The position numbers and the translations under genes were made by a program. This document shows positions 30,866-43,006 of a stretch of DNA of 64,000 bases, piece after piece. The notes beneath the pieces were generated by a model, which worked only from the letters and a program-made list of their open reading frames with translations, searched no databases and had not been told where the DNA came from. Position 1 is the stretch's first letter; every line of letters begins with the position of its first letter. This DNA comes from Cytidiella melzeri (taxonomy: Eukaryota; Basidiomycota; Agaricomycetes; Polyporales; Irpicaceae): positions 124,001 through 188,000 of the forward strand of contig JABYQR010000026.1 of the NCBI GenBank assembly GCA_022592445.1. Reading direction: 5' to 3'.

Positions 30866-31551
30866 AAACCCAGTTGCAACCTAGCTTGCAACCCTCTCTG
30901 CACACGTCTATTAAGCGCCCGTATCACGTGGCTTAGACACTTTACATGGTCACGTTACTAGCTGCTATGTCACACTGGCATGTGACTCAGCTTATGTAAG
31001 ACCACATGGCTACAACCACATGGCTCAGCCCACAGCTAGGGTTTGACGTCATAGATAGCACTCACATCGACCTACATTGTTCTTTTGCTATTGTTCTCTT
31101 TATGGAAGAATGTTCTCACAGTTGTGGGAATGGAACACCATAGTTGGTCTCCTTTTAGATAGATTCTCTCACGAGTAGAGTTCTTGGCAAAGTCTAGACA
31201 ATGGCTATTGTTCTCCTTTAGGTAGTTCTTTTGTTCTTCGCTCACACGGCTTCTTGCAAAGCCTGCCCTTAACATGGTCTGTGCGCAGGTCCCTGAAGTC
31301 TATATATACAGCTGCATGTACGCTCCTAGCCCCCCATCTCGACCTCTTGGTCTTTACTGGGCTAGGTGAGCAACCCCGTCTTGTACTACATAGCGGGTAG
31401 TACCAATACTAACTTGGTCTTTACTGGGCTAGCAACTTGAACAAAGTCTGATAGCTGGTGAAAGCATTGTGCTCTACGCCTACCACCACCTCCTCGTTGT
31501 TTTTCACTTTGTGTCCCTGTTTGTCACGTTGAGCCCCGTCTCCGTGTCAAG
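30866..31551 (+). mobile_element. Gypsy-type LTR (family L3), 5'-truncated copy
   Basis: Matches the solo LTR at 24438-25193 in the opposite orientation, from the GTTGCAACC region through CGCCCGTATCACGTGGCTTA to GTCTCCGTGTCA. About 80 bp of the LTR start are missing where the Helitron end abuts. On the right it interrupts a gag gene lying on the minus strand. Confidence 0.85.
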
Positions 31552-32167
31552 CTTTGTAGTTTGCGCGAGTGGTGTTGTAAGGAGGGGGTATAATGCCAAC
31601 AATGGCAGAGTAGAAGATATACAAGGGAATGTCAATCCCCTTCACAGCAAGTTTGCCAACGAGGTTGAGCGCATCATCAAGAAGTTTTTCCATCTCATAA
31701 ACAGGGCGGCGGAGATGGAACAGCTGAAAGATCTTGTTTGCATCCGAGACAGTAGTCTTTGGATCAAAATGTTCGCGCAACTTTTCCATGAGAATGTGCA
31801 GCTGCAACTCGTTGAGGTATTTTGCCACAACAGAGTCGCCAATTTGACCAGTCATGACATTGAAGACGGCTCCAGTGACCTCTCTCGGTACTGTAGAGCC
31901 ACCTCTGAGCGCATAGAAGTTGAGGATAGTGTTAAGAGCAGTCTCGACGCGGAACTTCCACATTGGCTAGCTCTCAGGACCAGTAAGCTTCCCAATGTCA
32001 GAGACAGCCTTGCTGATGTTGCTCATTGACATAGTGAAGTCCCTGTCCTGAGCAGGAGGGAAAGAAAGTAGCTCAGACACAGAGCGTGCCAAGTGCGGGG
32101 AAGTATTCTCAAAGTCTATGTAGTAGCACTGTCCAATTGTAAGACAACAGAACATACCAAACTCCAA
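31552..32167 (-). pseudogene. Ty1/copia gag fragment
   Basis: Minus strand: FTMSMSNISKAVSDIGKLTG, a stop (TAG at about 31964), then PMWKFRVETALNTILNFYAL, GQIGDSVVAKYLNELQ, MEKLREHFDPKTTVSDANK and LLDDALNLVGKLAVKG, ending NTTRANYKA at the LTR. This is the N-terminal gag domain of copia elements. The zinc knuckle and pol are absent because the LTR interrupts it. Confidence 0.8.
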
Positions 32168-32276
32168 TGAAGTGGTGGTAACATATACAATGTTGCTACA
32201 TATAGTGTATACTAATAGTCATGCATACCATCTTACTGTCTTCATGAGTTCATTTTACAATGTGTGAGCTATTACA

Positions 32277-32456
32277 AATCCTGAAGAATGAAGAAGAATT
32301 GTTCCAGTTTGTGCCAGTGCATGATGCTTTTTCAGATGTGACCTTTTTGTCCCCCAAACTGTTGGAATTTGATGGAGTAATACAGGTGGTAATAAATTCA
32401 AGAATAGTGCAGTGTAATGATTTGATGGGGTTTGATTTACTTTGTTATCCACCATA
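32277..32456 (+). repeat. Dispersed repeat R1, copy 4
   Basis: Core CCTGAAGAATGAAGAAGAAT ... TTTTTCAGATGTGACCTTTT, followed directly by the coding-like repeat. Confidence 0.7.
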
Positions 32457-32790
32457 CAAATGTGTGTGATGAGCTAAATTTCCCATCAACAATCTGTTTG
32501 TGATTTTTGGTAACAAACACATGTACATGGATAGACACCAATTTTACATCATCAGATAGTCCTGCCCTTTGGCAGCACACAGACATCAAAATCTTCTTGG
32601 ATGGACCGTTTTTGGATGGACCCAAAGTTGGGGATATACAGTCAATATACTGATAAAAGCTGCTCAGACTCCGTTTGAAACCCCGCTGATCTTGTCTTTG
32701 CAGGTTATCAAATGATTTGGTTGCTATCTGGTTTGTACCAATCACTTAGTTTGCAAGCGGCTGCCGCCGCATCAGGCCAATTTCCCCTGT
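32457..32790 (-). pseudogene. Coding-like repeat, unknown family, copy 2
   Basis: Paralogue of 7703-8035. On the minus strand MIGTNQIATKSFDNLQRQDQ ... SPTLGPSKKILMSVCC with an extra 12-bp duplication (GGACCGTTTTTG). The frame is open for 102 codons, longer than in copy 1. No domain is recognised. Confidence 0.5.
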
Positions 32791-32833
32791 TACCAATAGC
32801 AAGACGGCCAAATGCTCAGAACTTTGTGGTTAC

Positions 32834-33110
32834 AATTCCTGAAGAATGAAACAGAATTGTTCCAGTTCGCGCCAGCACATTGATGCTTTTTCAGATGTGA
32901 CCTGTTTGTCCCCCAAACTGTGGGAATCTGATGGGGTAACACAGGTGGTGATAACTTTCATAACAGTGCGGTGAAATGATTTGATGGTGTTTCATTTACT
33001 TTGTTATTTGCCATACAAATGTGTGTGATGAGCTGAATCCCCCGTTTCTACGCTACACACCCAATCTACGCTCTCCCTCTCTCACCCTGGCTCTCCTGCT
33101 CTCACTTGTG
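32834..33110 (+). repeat. Dispersed repeat R1, copy 5, with CT-rich tail
   Basis: Core plus ACACCCAATCTACGCTCTCC and a CT-rich tail, matching 8036-8290. Confidence 0.7.
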
Positions 33111-33470
33111 CTCCCTCGACCCCCCTTGCTTCATTACTTCTGCTCTCACTTGCCCTTTTAATTTCTCCCCTCTTACACTCTTCTACTCCCTCCCACTTTG
33201 ACTCACTTTCTCCCTTCTCTCTCACTCGGTCTCTCATGTACTGAACATTGCGAAGTCACCTGTTGGGATCCGGTTAGTAAGGTTTGTGTTGCACAATTTT
33301 ACGCTACGCACAAGTCCCAAGGCATGCTCTCCCTCTCTCTCTTGCTCTCAGGCACTTACTCTCACTCTCCCACTCCATCCTCCTCACTCATGTCATCCCT
33401 CTATGTCTCTCTCCCTCACTCTCTTGTGTACTCAACATCGCACAATGTCTCGTGCAGGCTTGTTCACCTA
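33060..33470. repeat. CT-rich low-complexity tract
   Basis: Long runs of CTCTC/CTCAC words with an internal duplication: TGTACTGAACATTGCG near 33237 and TGTACTCAACATCGCA near 33426. Overlapping plus-strand ORFs reading Ser/Leu-rich peptides are a by-product. Confidence 0.7.
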
Positions 33471-34088
33471 CTGATCATGAACAGGAATCCTCCCCGTGAC
33501 GTACTCAGACTCTTTGTGTCGGCAGATCACGGCAAACGTGCCGGGGTGTGTAGCACAAGAACAAACCATGAGATGCGCAACATGGGGCAGTAGAATCTCA
33601 ATGACGTTGACCTCGCACTCGGGGTCATATGGACGGCCGTAAGAGCAGGTGCTCAGGTTGCAGCCGAGATGGGGATCAATGGCGTAGACGCGAGGTTCGC
33701 AGTTCTTGCAAGGTTGCAGCAAGAGTGCTGGGTCCGGAGGGTTTTGGATGAGGCAGTTGTTGGGGTCCTCATATAGCTCGAACGGAAGCGGTATTAACCT
33801 CATGCGTTTGTGGGGACCAGCAATAGTGTGACACGGCGGGTCCTCGTAGTCTATCTCCGAGTCTTGGTAGGACTCGAGTTTGGACTTGTCGTCTTGTTGG
33901 GTCTCCGGGGTGAGAGAACTTGACAAGACAGTGATGGGTAAATTGGGTGAGTTATAGAAAATACAAGGCACATTTGCGGCGAGGTCAGCTGCCTTTTCAG
34001 GGCAACACGTGGGTTCTTGCGGACCACAGTAGTGGCAAGGGTTGCTGACGGCAGGCTCAGATACTGAGCTCGATGCTGGCATAAACAA
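33468..34088 (-). CDS. Hypothetical Cys-rich protein of 206 residues
   Basis: Open minus-strand frame starting MFMPASSSVSEPAVSNPCHY. It has several Cys pairs (CHYCGPQEPTCC, CKNCEPRVYAIDPHLGC, CSYGRPYDPEC, CSCATHPGTFAVIC) and an acidic middle (YQDSEIDYEDPP). No family is recognised and no introns are obvious. The Cys spacing looks selected, not random, but the whole zone is transposon-rich, so it may be an accessory gene of an element or a remnant. Confidence 0.35.
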   Translation of the reverse strand: MFMPASSSVSEPAVSNPCHYCGPQEPTCCPEKAADLAANVPCIFYNSPNLPITVLSSSLTPETQQDDKSKLESYQDSEIDYEDPPCHTIAGPHKRMRLIPLPFELYEDPNNCLIQNPPDPALLLQPCKNCEPRVYAIDPHLGCNLSTCSYGRPYDPECEVNVIEILLPHVAHLMVCSCATHPGTFAVICRHKESEYVTGRIPVHDQ

Positions 34089-34156
34089 GACGACACTTTT
34101 GTAGTTGAAAAGATGGTTGAGAGATACAAGAACGCAGTGACGCTAGTCTCAGACAT

Positions 34157-36236
34157 GAGCGAGCTAGCGCAAACAAGAAGTGAGAAGGTTTTTGGGTGGT
34201 AACTCAGGGGGGTTGTATTCTGAGCTACTCGTAGTACAAAGTTCGTAGTTTAAATATCTAATGCCTGAAACAAAATGACTAGAAAGTTTTCTATACCATC
34301 ACTCGAGGCAATGCGAGACCACGCGAGAGAACTTGAGCTAGACACGTCGCGAAGAGGTTTCCTCTGGCCAAGGTCGGCCAAAACTGAGTGCAGTGCCCTT
34401 TTAGCTTGTCCAATATCCGTGTATCCAATACGACGAGTCCTTGTGTGCAACGAGCGGCGCCCTTCGGGAGTAATAGAAACACGCAGGCAAACTCAAGGGT
34501 ACTCGCAAGCTGAAGCGCTGGGCTGGAGAATCCGGAGCAAGAGGGTGGCCGACGTGGCTTGATGCGGAAATGGCACTTTTGATTGGACTCTCGCATGTGT
34601 GACTCTGTTGGTTTGATTGGAACACAGTCGTCTGTCTGTTGGGAATAAATGGCTGCTGGCTGCCGCTCTTCAGGTGTTCGCCTCGTTGTAGGACCCAAGT
34701 GCAGGACAGGCGCGAGAAGCCGACCATTCTTGTGGCTCGCGAGGACACCCTCGTTACTCGCACCGGTACTTGTATGGCCTCTTGCCCTTGTGATGCCTTG
34801 TGGAAGTCTCTTTGGTGGGTTCTCGAACCGTCTTGTGCCTCGTTACACGCGTGGCAAAATCCGGGCCTATCAACGCAACGTACCAATATCATATTATTTT
34901 TTTTGCCCCTTTGTGCCCAGTGAGGTCCATGGTCGCCTTTAGATGGTATCCGCGCTGGCCACCACCAGCACTTCCTTTTGGCTTGGGGACAGAGTTTGGA
35001 GCACAAGTAAGTGAGGGTAACACAAGGCGCTGCGTGTTGATGATGGCAGCGCCTGCGTTATGTGTGTTCGGCGCTGTGAACCAAGCCATCTGGGCTGTAC
35101 GATGCGCAGCTGTATCAGGACTGCGAGTTTATGTTGGCACACAACAGTGGAGACACACCTTGCAAAAAATGGAACTGTGCGGCCAGCTCCTCCATAGTGA
35201 GACCTTCAGGAAATTTGCCAACACCTCCGTTTTGCGTACCCGTGGGTGTGATGGGCATGGCAGCGTGTGTGTCACAATTCGCCTGTGCTGTTGTGACACC
35301 AGCCATAACAGGAGCCACTGGAGAGCTTGTTGTTGCGAGAGGTGTTCGAATGCATGAGAGACATAAGTGAATTGGAACGAAAACGGAATAAATGGAAACG
35401 TACACGGGAATAGTGGGAGCAGTCGAGAAGGTTGGAATTTCTGTATATGGTGGTTGAGGCGCATCAATAGAGCTTATGGCCATGGGGCTGTTTCTTGCAT
35501 CACGGAGTGCTGGATTGAGGTGAAAAACATCAGTTTGGGGTGTCAAGGGGTGAGAAACGTGAGCAGCTTCAGCCGAGGCGGTGGTTGTTGTTGTTGCAGA
35601 GCGAGGTGTGCACGTGCGCTATAATGGGCATAGCGTGTGAGTTGGGTACTGCTGTATGGCCTGACATGACTTACGGGTGTTGTTTCTACATTGTGGGCAT
35701 TTGATGCAGTTTTGCGTCGACATGGAGCGCGGGGCTTTTGGATGCTCATTGGGCAAGAGCAGTGAGTACGTAGCTGGGACCTGAGGGATTGGCACAAGCA
35801 GATCCCGAGACAAGAGTGCTAGCTAGCTAGTGTTCCTATTTATAGTCAGAAGGAGACGGGTGAAACGTGACTGAGTTGATTGAGAATAAACATACCTGAG
35901 TTCCGCGTGATTTTACACAACACATCAACACATTTGTCATTGTGAGCAACAGCTGAAAAATCTGTTGCGCTCTAGGGCAGACACTTCCGCACTGGAGAAA
36001 ATGGATAAGCTCAAGACTCACTGATTGTTGGCCATGGGTGAGCACCTCGCCAGTGCGACTCATGCTATGCGGAGTTTCCTGAACTATACAGTTGATCAGG
36101 AACCTAATTCAGAAGCTTAAGTACCTGTGTCATGTATCTACAACTTCCCTTCTCTCGCAATTGATCAAGTGGTTTACCTCGTCTTGTCTGTGCCCACTCC
36201 TCACTCCAATATCACTAGTGTGCATCCAACATCTCA
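34157..36236. other. Region with only doubtful ORFs
   Basis: On the minus strand a possible spliced gene starts at 35732 (MSTQNCIKCPQCRNNT, then a GTAAGT donor) and continues in the ORF at 35546-35115 (NPALRDARNSPMAISSIDAP, GLTMEELAAQFHFLQ). Its extent cannot be fixed. Between 34.3 and 35.0 kb only overlapping, family-less ORFs occur. 35.8-36.2 kb should hold the 5' end of the EnSpm element; no CACTA start was found. Confidence 0.35.
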
Positions 36237-39200
36237 ATGAACAATCAGAGGCAAAAAACTGTACTCTGTCCTTGCTGTCACAAACTGGTCTCGCCAAACA
36301 CGAAGCGAAGTCATGTGAAGCTTCTTTGTGGCAACCCAAGTGTAAAAGCTGGAGCACACAGCTATTGGCTGCAAGTCTCTGCTGTTGCTCCTCTGCCAGC
36401 TTTTGAGGAGGAGCACATACTCTCCGTCAATGACAATGGCATTGCCAACAATGTTGTTTTTACCGAGGAGGCCTCAGGGTCTTCTAGCATGGTTGGGGGC
36501 CTGGAATCTGAGTTTCCAGGTAAGCTCGAGCTTCTGGTATAAATTGAGGTGTGCTCAAAAGACTTACTTTTTTTGATCAGAACCACAGATTTCTGGAGTG
36601 CCAATGGACATTGATACTTCTTCGGACATCACAGTGGAGGTCTTGGCCAGTGCGATCCAGCCTCTCCGGTCAAGAGCACAACATTCAAGAGAGTGTTCCA
36701 CCACGGGTGTACATGAAGAGGAAGATGATGATGGAGAGAGAGAGGAGGAGGGCGCCTTGAATGATAGGATGGGTCTGAATGTTGACATTCCGCATATGGA
36801 AGTTGATGACCAAGATCTTGAGCCCATTGTGGACAGCTCAGAGCCAGATGAGGATGGCCTCTACGTCTACCAACGACTTACTGCAACCTTTGAACGGGAG
36901 CTGCTTGACACATGTGAGTTCTCAATTCCACAAAGTATGATGATGTACTGACAGTCTATGCAAACAGACAACTCGAATATACTCAGTCCTCAAGATAAGC
37001 ACATTTTGCGCTTGTTCGCCCTGAAGACGCAAACCAAAATGACACGCAAGACATTCTCCATGCTTCCCTTTGCCTTTGCTGAAGATGACGGCACACCAGC
37101 TGTATGTGTTTCTGAGGACGAGATCACATTGTGGGCAGGATTCCTCTCAGGATTGAATCCCAAACCACTCCACTGCTGTATCAACTCATGTTTCTGCTTT
37201 GTTGGCCCACACATGGACTGTCAAACATGTCTTTATTGCAATGAACCACGTTTTAATTCATCTGGTTGTCCAATGTACAAAGACCAGAAGTTTTTTGAAA
37301 AGCTGCGATACCGTACAAATTTCCAGCCTTCACCACCACGCGACAATCCCCTCTACCCAACTGCTCCCGGTATCACCAACTCAGCAGCCTGGGCTGTCCT
37401 GGAGTATGCTACTGCCCAAGCAAGATCAATGACATCTTTGATGGCCAGCACTACTGCGCTCTTTGTGACACCAAGGTTGAGATTGGTGGCAAGACTTATC
37501 CCTTCCACTACTTCTCCGGAAACAATGATGTGGCCCTTGGTTTTCTTACGGATTGGTTTGCACCTTAAAAATAAGCAAGCAGACCTGCTGGCCACTGCTT
37601 CTCATCAATTACAACCTACCGCCAGAAGAACGCTTTTGCAAAATAAAACCTTATCTGCGTGGGAGTTATTCCAGGGCCCAAGAAGCCTCACGACCCTGAC
37701 TCCTTCATGTGGCCTATGATAGAAGAAATCTTGTCAATGATTGTTGGGCTCCCTACAATGAATGTGCAGACCCAAGCTTTGTTTGTGCTACATGTCTATC
37801 TCATTCTTTGTGGAGGGGACATACCTGCAGTCTCAATGGTGATGAATATTAAGGGTCACAACGTCTACTCACCATGCTTTATGTGCAATATCCTGGGTGT
37901 AGGAGTACCAAATAGCTTGTCAACAGTGTACTATTGCCCATTGGACCGATCTCAGCATCCTGCAGTTATGAATGGCAATCAGCAACCTGCACGCTACAAT
38001 CCGAGGGAGTTACCACTGCAAACACACACCAAATTTCTTTGTCAGGCACACGAAGTACAGGGTAGTCCCACACAAGCGGCAGAGAAAAGGCTTTCTAAAG
38101 AATATGGCATCAAAGGAGTTTCTACTTTCAGCTCCCTCTGCTCGCTAGCCTTCCCAGCATCTTTTCCATACAACTTCATGCATCTCATGTATGAGAACCT
38201 CATTCTAAATCTGATACTGTTGTGGACAGGTGAGTTTAAAGGGCTAGATGAAGGTACAGAAGAGTATCAGCTGGATAGGACAGTATGGTATGCAATTGGC
38301 AAGGCTACTGCTGAGTCAGGCTCAACCATTCCTTCTGCATATGGGCCTCGTGTTTGCAATGTTCAGGACAATCGTTCTAATCTAACAGCAGACATGTGGT
38401 CATTTTGGACACTGTACCTTGGGCCGACTCTTCTTGACCGCAAATTCATAAATGCCAAGTACTACAACCACTTCCTCCAGCTTGTTGCACTTCTCAATCT
38501 CTGTCTCTCCTTTGAGCTCTTGCCTGAGAACATCCATAACATCCGAGAGGGATTCATCACATGGGTGGAAATGTACGAGAGGTAAGCTGATTGTCTTATT
38601 AGCAGGAAACCCCCTCTGAATCATATCATATTTGCATGGCAGATTCTACTATCAACACTCTCCCTCACACCTCTCAACCTGCGTACTCACCATGCATGCC
38701 CTTCTTCATATTGCTGACAGCATTGAGGCAATGGGACCTGTATGGGCATACTGGGCTTTCCCCATGGAACAGTACTGTGGTATTCTGCAATGCTCCATTT
38801 GAAGTTGGTGCCATCCTTTCACCAACCTTGCGCTGACTGTTCTTTCTGATGCACGCCTCAAGCAGCTAGGACTTCCATATAACATCCACCAGATGTTGTT
38901 GCTCAAGCCTCCACCTAATGCACAGGTTCAAGGGCAGTTCCAGTCTCCAAATTGTGAGTCATGTATGCTCACTACAGCTTTGGCACACTGACACACCCTC
39001 TTCTGACTCTAGATCCTACCTGTGTTCTTCTGCCACCTCGGCTACCCTCCAGTGCTGCTGCAGATCCGCAGCTTATTCAAAGGGTCCACCTGCACTTTGC
39101 CACACAATTCAGCTTACCCCTCACAGTTATACAACGAGAGTTCATGAACATTCAAATTGAAGGTTACGGCTGTGTACCTTGTCTTGGGGGTGATACAATG

Positions 39201-39582
39201 TGGGCCTTTTCAATGGTCTCTCCTACAGAGGATAGACAGGATGCCACATGGGTCCGAGTAAGTCTGAAAGAATAATTATGATAGCATTGGGTACTGAGCT
39301 GAACTTTTGTTTTGTTGACAGTATGATATTCTTGTGAATGAAAACGCTTGCTATCGCCATGCTCCTGCCGTGTATCAGCCTAAGACTTTCTACGCCAAGC
39401 TGCTGCACATCCTTGTGGTAACTGTTGCACCGGCACCAAAAATTGGTCCGCAGGAGAGAACACAATTTGTACTTGCAGATGTCCACACCAGCAAGGCAGA
39501 CAGTCACACTCTAAGTCCGTTGAAGGTGGACATGTATAACAGCATGTCACCTCCACAGGTGATTGACATGACCTGTGTATAG
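36237..39582 (+). pseudogene. EnSpm/CACTA (TNP2-type) transposase
   Basis: Exon 1 (36237-36519) encodes MNNQRQKTVLCPCCHKLVSP, a zinc-type N-terminus. Introns at 36520-36580 and 36914-36967 keep phase. Then come CQTCLYCNEPRF (37220), NDIFDGQHYCALCD (37430), the TNP2 signature VIPGPKKPHDPDSFMWPMIE (37660), HVYLILCGGDIPAVS and MNIKGHNVYSPCFMCNI (37860, the Asp/Cys-rich core), then ASFPYNFMHLMYEN (38160). Later exons follow 38582, 38960 and 39257. Frame changes between about 37390 and 37670 and near 38800 appear to be true frameshifts. The family excises and integrates elements with CACTA ends and 3-bp duplications; ends were not identified here. Confidence 0.88.
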
Positions 39583-39754
39583 TCTCTCGTCATAAGGATC
39601 CAGGCCCTCATTCCTCCTCGGACTGCACGGGCAAAACAAACTTGGGTCATTGTTGATCGGAGTGAAGGGGCTGATGGTGATTTCTATGCTTCAGATGTTA
39701 ATGAAGCAGTGCAGGACAGCTCAGAAACCATGTAATGTACTACCACAATGAGTG

Positions 39755-40065
39755 TGAGTGCCTAAATGCCACCCACAACAAAAGTAGAATTATAATCTTT
39801 GATAATGTGGGATATACAAAACAAATATGCAGCTATATCTACATACATACACTCCTTAATCTCAAAAAAAGGTTTTCCTTGAGAAAATTGTTGCTGGTAA
39901 GTTATAGTTAATATACTCTAGCATCAGCTTCAATGGGTGCCTAAACACTGCCCACGGCAAAAAATCAATCATATAATCTCAGATGGTGTAGTATACGTGA
40001 TAATCATATGGGAACATGTATCTTTCATGTGAGAGATGGATACCCTTACAGTTGAATACCCTTAC
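39755..40065. repeat. Tandem subterminal-type repeats behind the EnSpm gene
   Basis: Two units of about 178 bp start GTGCCTAAATGCCACCCAC and GTGCCTAAACACTGCCCAC. Each ends in sequence like TTGTTGCTGGTAAGTTATA / CTGTCACCAATAAGTTATA. Related units lie at 55915-56240. Repeats of this kind next to the gene fit the subterminal repeats of CACTA elements; that assignment is inference. Confidence 0.6.
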
Positions 40066-40214
40066 AAAAACTGTCACCAATAAGTTATACATGTGCATGT
40101 ATGTACGTAGCAGATGATGTTGTATATTATGGCGCCGGCGCCGCGGCAGCGGTGAAATTCACCTGCTGAACTCAGCCTGTTGTTGAAAATACCCCTTGTC
40201 GCGCAAATTTTATG

Positions 40215-40300
40215 CTCTGAGTCGAACAAGGTCATTTTACTGCCGTTTGCATAATGATATGGAATGCGAGTTTTTGTTTTCGGCCCCACCTCAGGCGTGC
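40215..40300. repeat. Leader shared (inverted) with the Tc1-like gene, left copy
   Basis: ATGATATGGAATGCGAGTTT and surrounding bases (ACTGCCGTTTGCATA before, TTTTCGGCCCCACCTC after) match 45293-45350 read on the minus strand. Each copy lies about 100-190 bp before the start of a gene, and the two genes face each other. Confidence 0.6.
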
Positions 40301-41171
40301 GAGTGATGCAGAGGTGCCCGGGACATCCAGTAAGTAGAACTTAGTGCTCAAATTCTTGCCTCTCAATGCCCTGTACCTGGCTCTCGTCCGCTGTCACTCT
40401 TGACCCAATGTCCAACTGCAATGAACGACCTGCAGAGGTTGACAAGGTCACGGTTGTCCTTGAGCTGTTGGCTGAGCTTACACGCGTTGTTCACAAGGCA
40501 AGCACGGCACAGACAGGAAAGAAGAACTGCAAGCTCGACAAAAAGGAAAGTAAAAACAAGCTGTTTACTCTCACACTCGACAACAACAAGGACAGCTACG
40601 TTCAACTTCTACAGACTATCCTCGGTCAACACGGGAAACCTTTGTATAAGGTCAAGGCATAAAGCCTTACTCGTTCAAGTACCTTCCTGCGAGAGCTGCG
40701 TGAGTGATGCTATTCCTGCACGGATGTATAGCAACTGATGATTGCTGACAGGAAAAAGGATGCTCTGGATGTCGAGACCCTCAAGGAGTATATGGATATG
40801 ATTGTGCAACTCGATTGGAACAGGACGTCAAAAGTGACCATATACGCCCAGTTCGAGGACATCAAGAAGACTGTGCGCCATCAGTCTAACACCAATATGG
40901 TATGTACTCAATTGATTGCCATGTGTTGTTCTCATAATAAACTGTGCTCGCAGCTCAGTCCTCCGACAGCAAGAGCCTAGATGGAGACAAGGTAGACGAG
41001 AGTGACAACGAGTGGCCCAACAGTGTGAGTTCCGCACATATTGATTCTACTACACTTGCTGACATGTCCCTGTTTACAGCACATTCGAGTGGGGGATATG
41101 GATTCTCTCGAGTCTGTGCTTGCTAGATACCAGGTTCGTCTTGAGAATAAGTACTCCAACAAACGTGACGG

Positions 41172-43006
41172 TGAGACACTGAGTCACGCTTCAAACTAAG
41201 AACAACCTTAAAGACAACACAACCAACCACGAAGTGGCAATAGAAGTGTAAAGGTGTGGAAGCGCGGAAGTGTTAAAGTAATGCGAGGTGGTCTAAGAGT
41301 CCTAGTTTTACCTGTGCTAAAAAAAAGTGACAAGGTTTTGTGATAAGTTTATATGAAGGGAACTAAACGGGCAACTACCACGCGTATCGCGGGTAAAAGG
41401 GGCAAGTCGGCGCGGTGAAAGCGAAAGAGTTATGGCGCGGCTCAAAGGAAACGCGCGGGAGATGTTGCGGCTTGTAGGAAAACGGCGCGCGGGGGAGGGG
41501 GACGCAGAAGGTAAACGCAGGCGCAATATGAATCTCGAACACAAAACGCGGTCGCTGGTGAAGGTGAAATAGTCGCTGTAAAACGCGGGCGCAGTGAAAG
41601 TGAACGCAGTAAGCTCGACGCAGTGAAGATGAAACGCAACGCAGTAACGCAGTAAAATAACGCAGTTAAAAAGCAAACGCAGTATAACAAAGCCGAAAGG
41701 AAACGTGAGAGAAAGGTAAACTAATAGCGCGCAGGTCACAGCGGAAGGCTATGTGAAACCGCCGTTAATTGGACTCGGCAGACTGCGCGCGGGGGCGGTA
41801 GTGTAGAACCACACCTCCTGAGCGGCGATGCGTATTACAAGCGAACGCGTGGCCAACGACGACGTTGGTAGAGCTGGTAAGATTGAACTGCACTAGTTCG
41901 CACTCGTGACCCTCGCCTTCAAAGTCTGGAGATAGCCAGCAATCTGGGTGCGGCGCGCGCGGGCGATCGCAGTCGAGCGGGACGAAAGGTCCTGTACGTA
42001 GGGGAATTGGATGGTCGCTCTGAGTGTCGCAATAGGAGCAGTTATCGAGCGAGTCCGCGACAGAGGCGACGGACGACGCTGGCGAGGGTGATTTAGGAGT
42101 CGATCTCTCAGGGGAGACCGTAGGCGCTGCTGAGGGCTCGGGCGGCGGCATGGGCGCGGGGATGGTGGGATAACGGCGTTGAATCTCGCGCGGGCGCGGG
42201 CTGAAAGGGCAACAGCCGGTGGGTGAATGGGGAACAGTGGGACAGCAGCGGCAGACTCAAGGCGGGTTGTTGTTGTTGGACGCCGCGGGCATAAACGTGG
42301 AAGAGATCGCAATGAGGCAACGCAGGAGAGGCTACAGCTGGGGACGCGAAGAGACTCCCTCAACGCGAACGCAAAGTGTAAAGTGTACTCTGGAAACTGG
42401 GGTGTGGATTGATTTTTTCTCCCGCAGTACAAACAACACCTTTATATATATCCTAAAGACCCTCTCCTAAACCTTTCCTTCCATGGCCTAAACCCAAACG
42501 CAAGAGCGAGGAAACGGGGTAGCAGAATACTTCCGCCTGCGGAGGCAAAAAATGCCCAGCGAGTCGACGCCCGGCGGAACACAGCGTTGGTCGACGCAGA
42601 GTAGCGGCGCGCGCACTTGCACTGAAGAGGCGCCAACCGTCGCGAGCAGGTGATGAGGCGCCGTCCAAGAGTTGCACAGCGTGGCGTGATAGGAGTCTTC
42701 CTGAAACGGGGTTTGCGTGTCAAGTTTCTTCTACCGTTGGTCCGACCCGTGTCCGAAACACTTGGTGGCTGGCCGGCCCATGCTCCGATGCAAAAGGGGC
42801 GTGTCTGTGTATCAGAGTTCGGTGCGATTCCTCGGCCTCGGATGTTTCCGGCGCATTGCTCCTTGTCAAGTCCTCGGATCCTCGGCGGACTCCTCGTGCT
42901 CGTGACGCTGGGAAAGTTGAGGGACTTGCCGCTCAGGATGACGCGGGCCGCGCAAATGGCGGGCTGCTGCCAGGTCTCCGCGCCTAGCCGATTTCTGGGC
43001 GTATCA
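41172..43006 (-). mobile_element. LTR-like 1.84-kb element (family L2), copy B
   Basis: 1835 bp, minus strand TGATACGCCCAGAAATCGGC ... ACTCAGTGTCTCA, with the 4-bp duplication ACGG at 41168-41171 and 43007-43010. It is nearly identical to 11498-13352 over its whole length, including the TATA region. It interrupts the SAM-like gene. Confidence 0.88.
41765..42151 (-). CDS. Conserved ORF of element L2, copy B
   Basis: 129 codons (MPPPEPSAAPTVSPERST ... SAESN) nearly identical to the C-terminal part of the ORF at 12235-12762. The upstream part is cut off by a TGA near 42264, where copy A has CGA. The differences between the copies are few, so selection cannot be judged. Confidence 0.45.
   Translation of the reverse strand: MPPPEPSAAPTVSPERSTPKSPSPASSVASVADSLDNCSYCDTQSDHPIPLRTGPFVPLDCDRPRAPHPDCWLSPDFEGEGHECELVQFNLTSSTNVVVGHAFACNTHRRSGGVVLHYRPRAQSAESN

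Noticed and set aside
31469..32029. 186-codon plus-strand ORF
   Set aside because: It spans the LTR border and the antisense of a copia gag; the gag on the minus strand explains it.
34291..35006. Overlapping minus-strand ORFs of 135 and 201 codons
   Set aside because: They lie in different frames of the same stretch with no family resemblance; neither is preferred.
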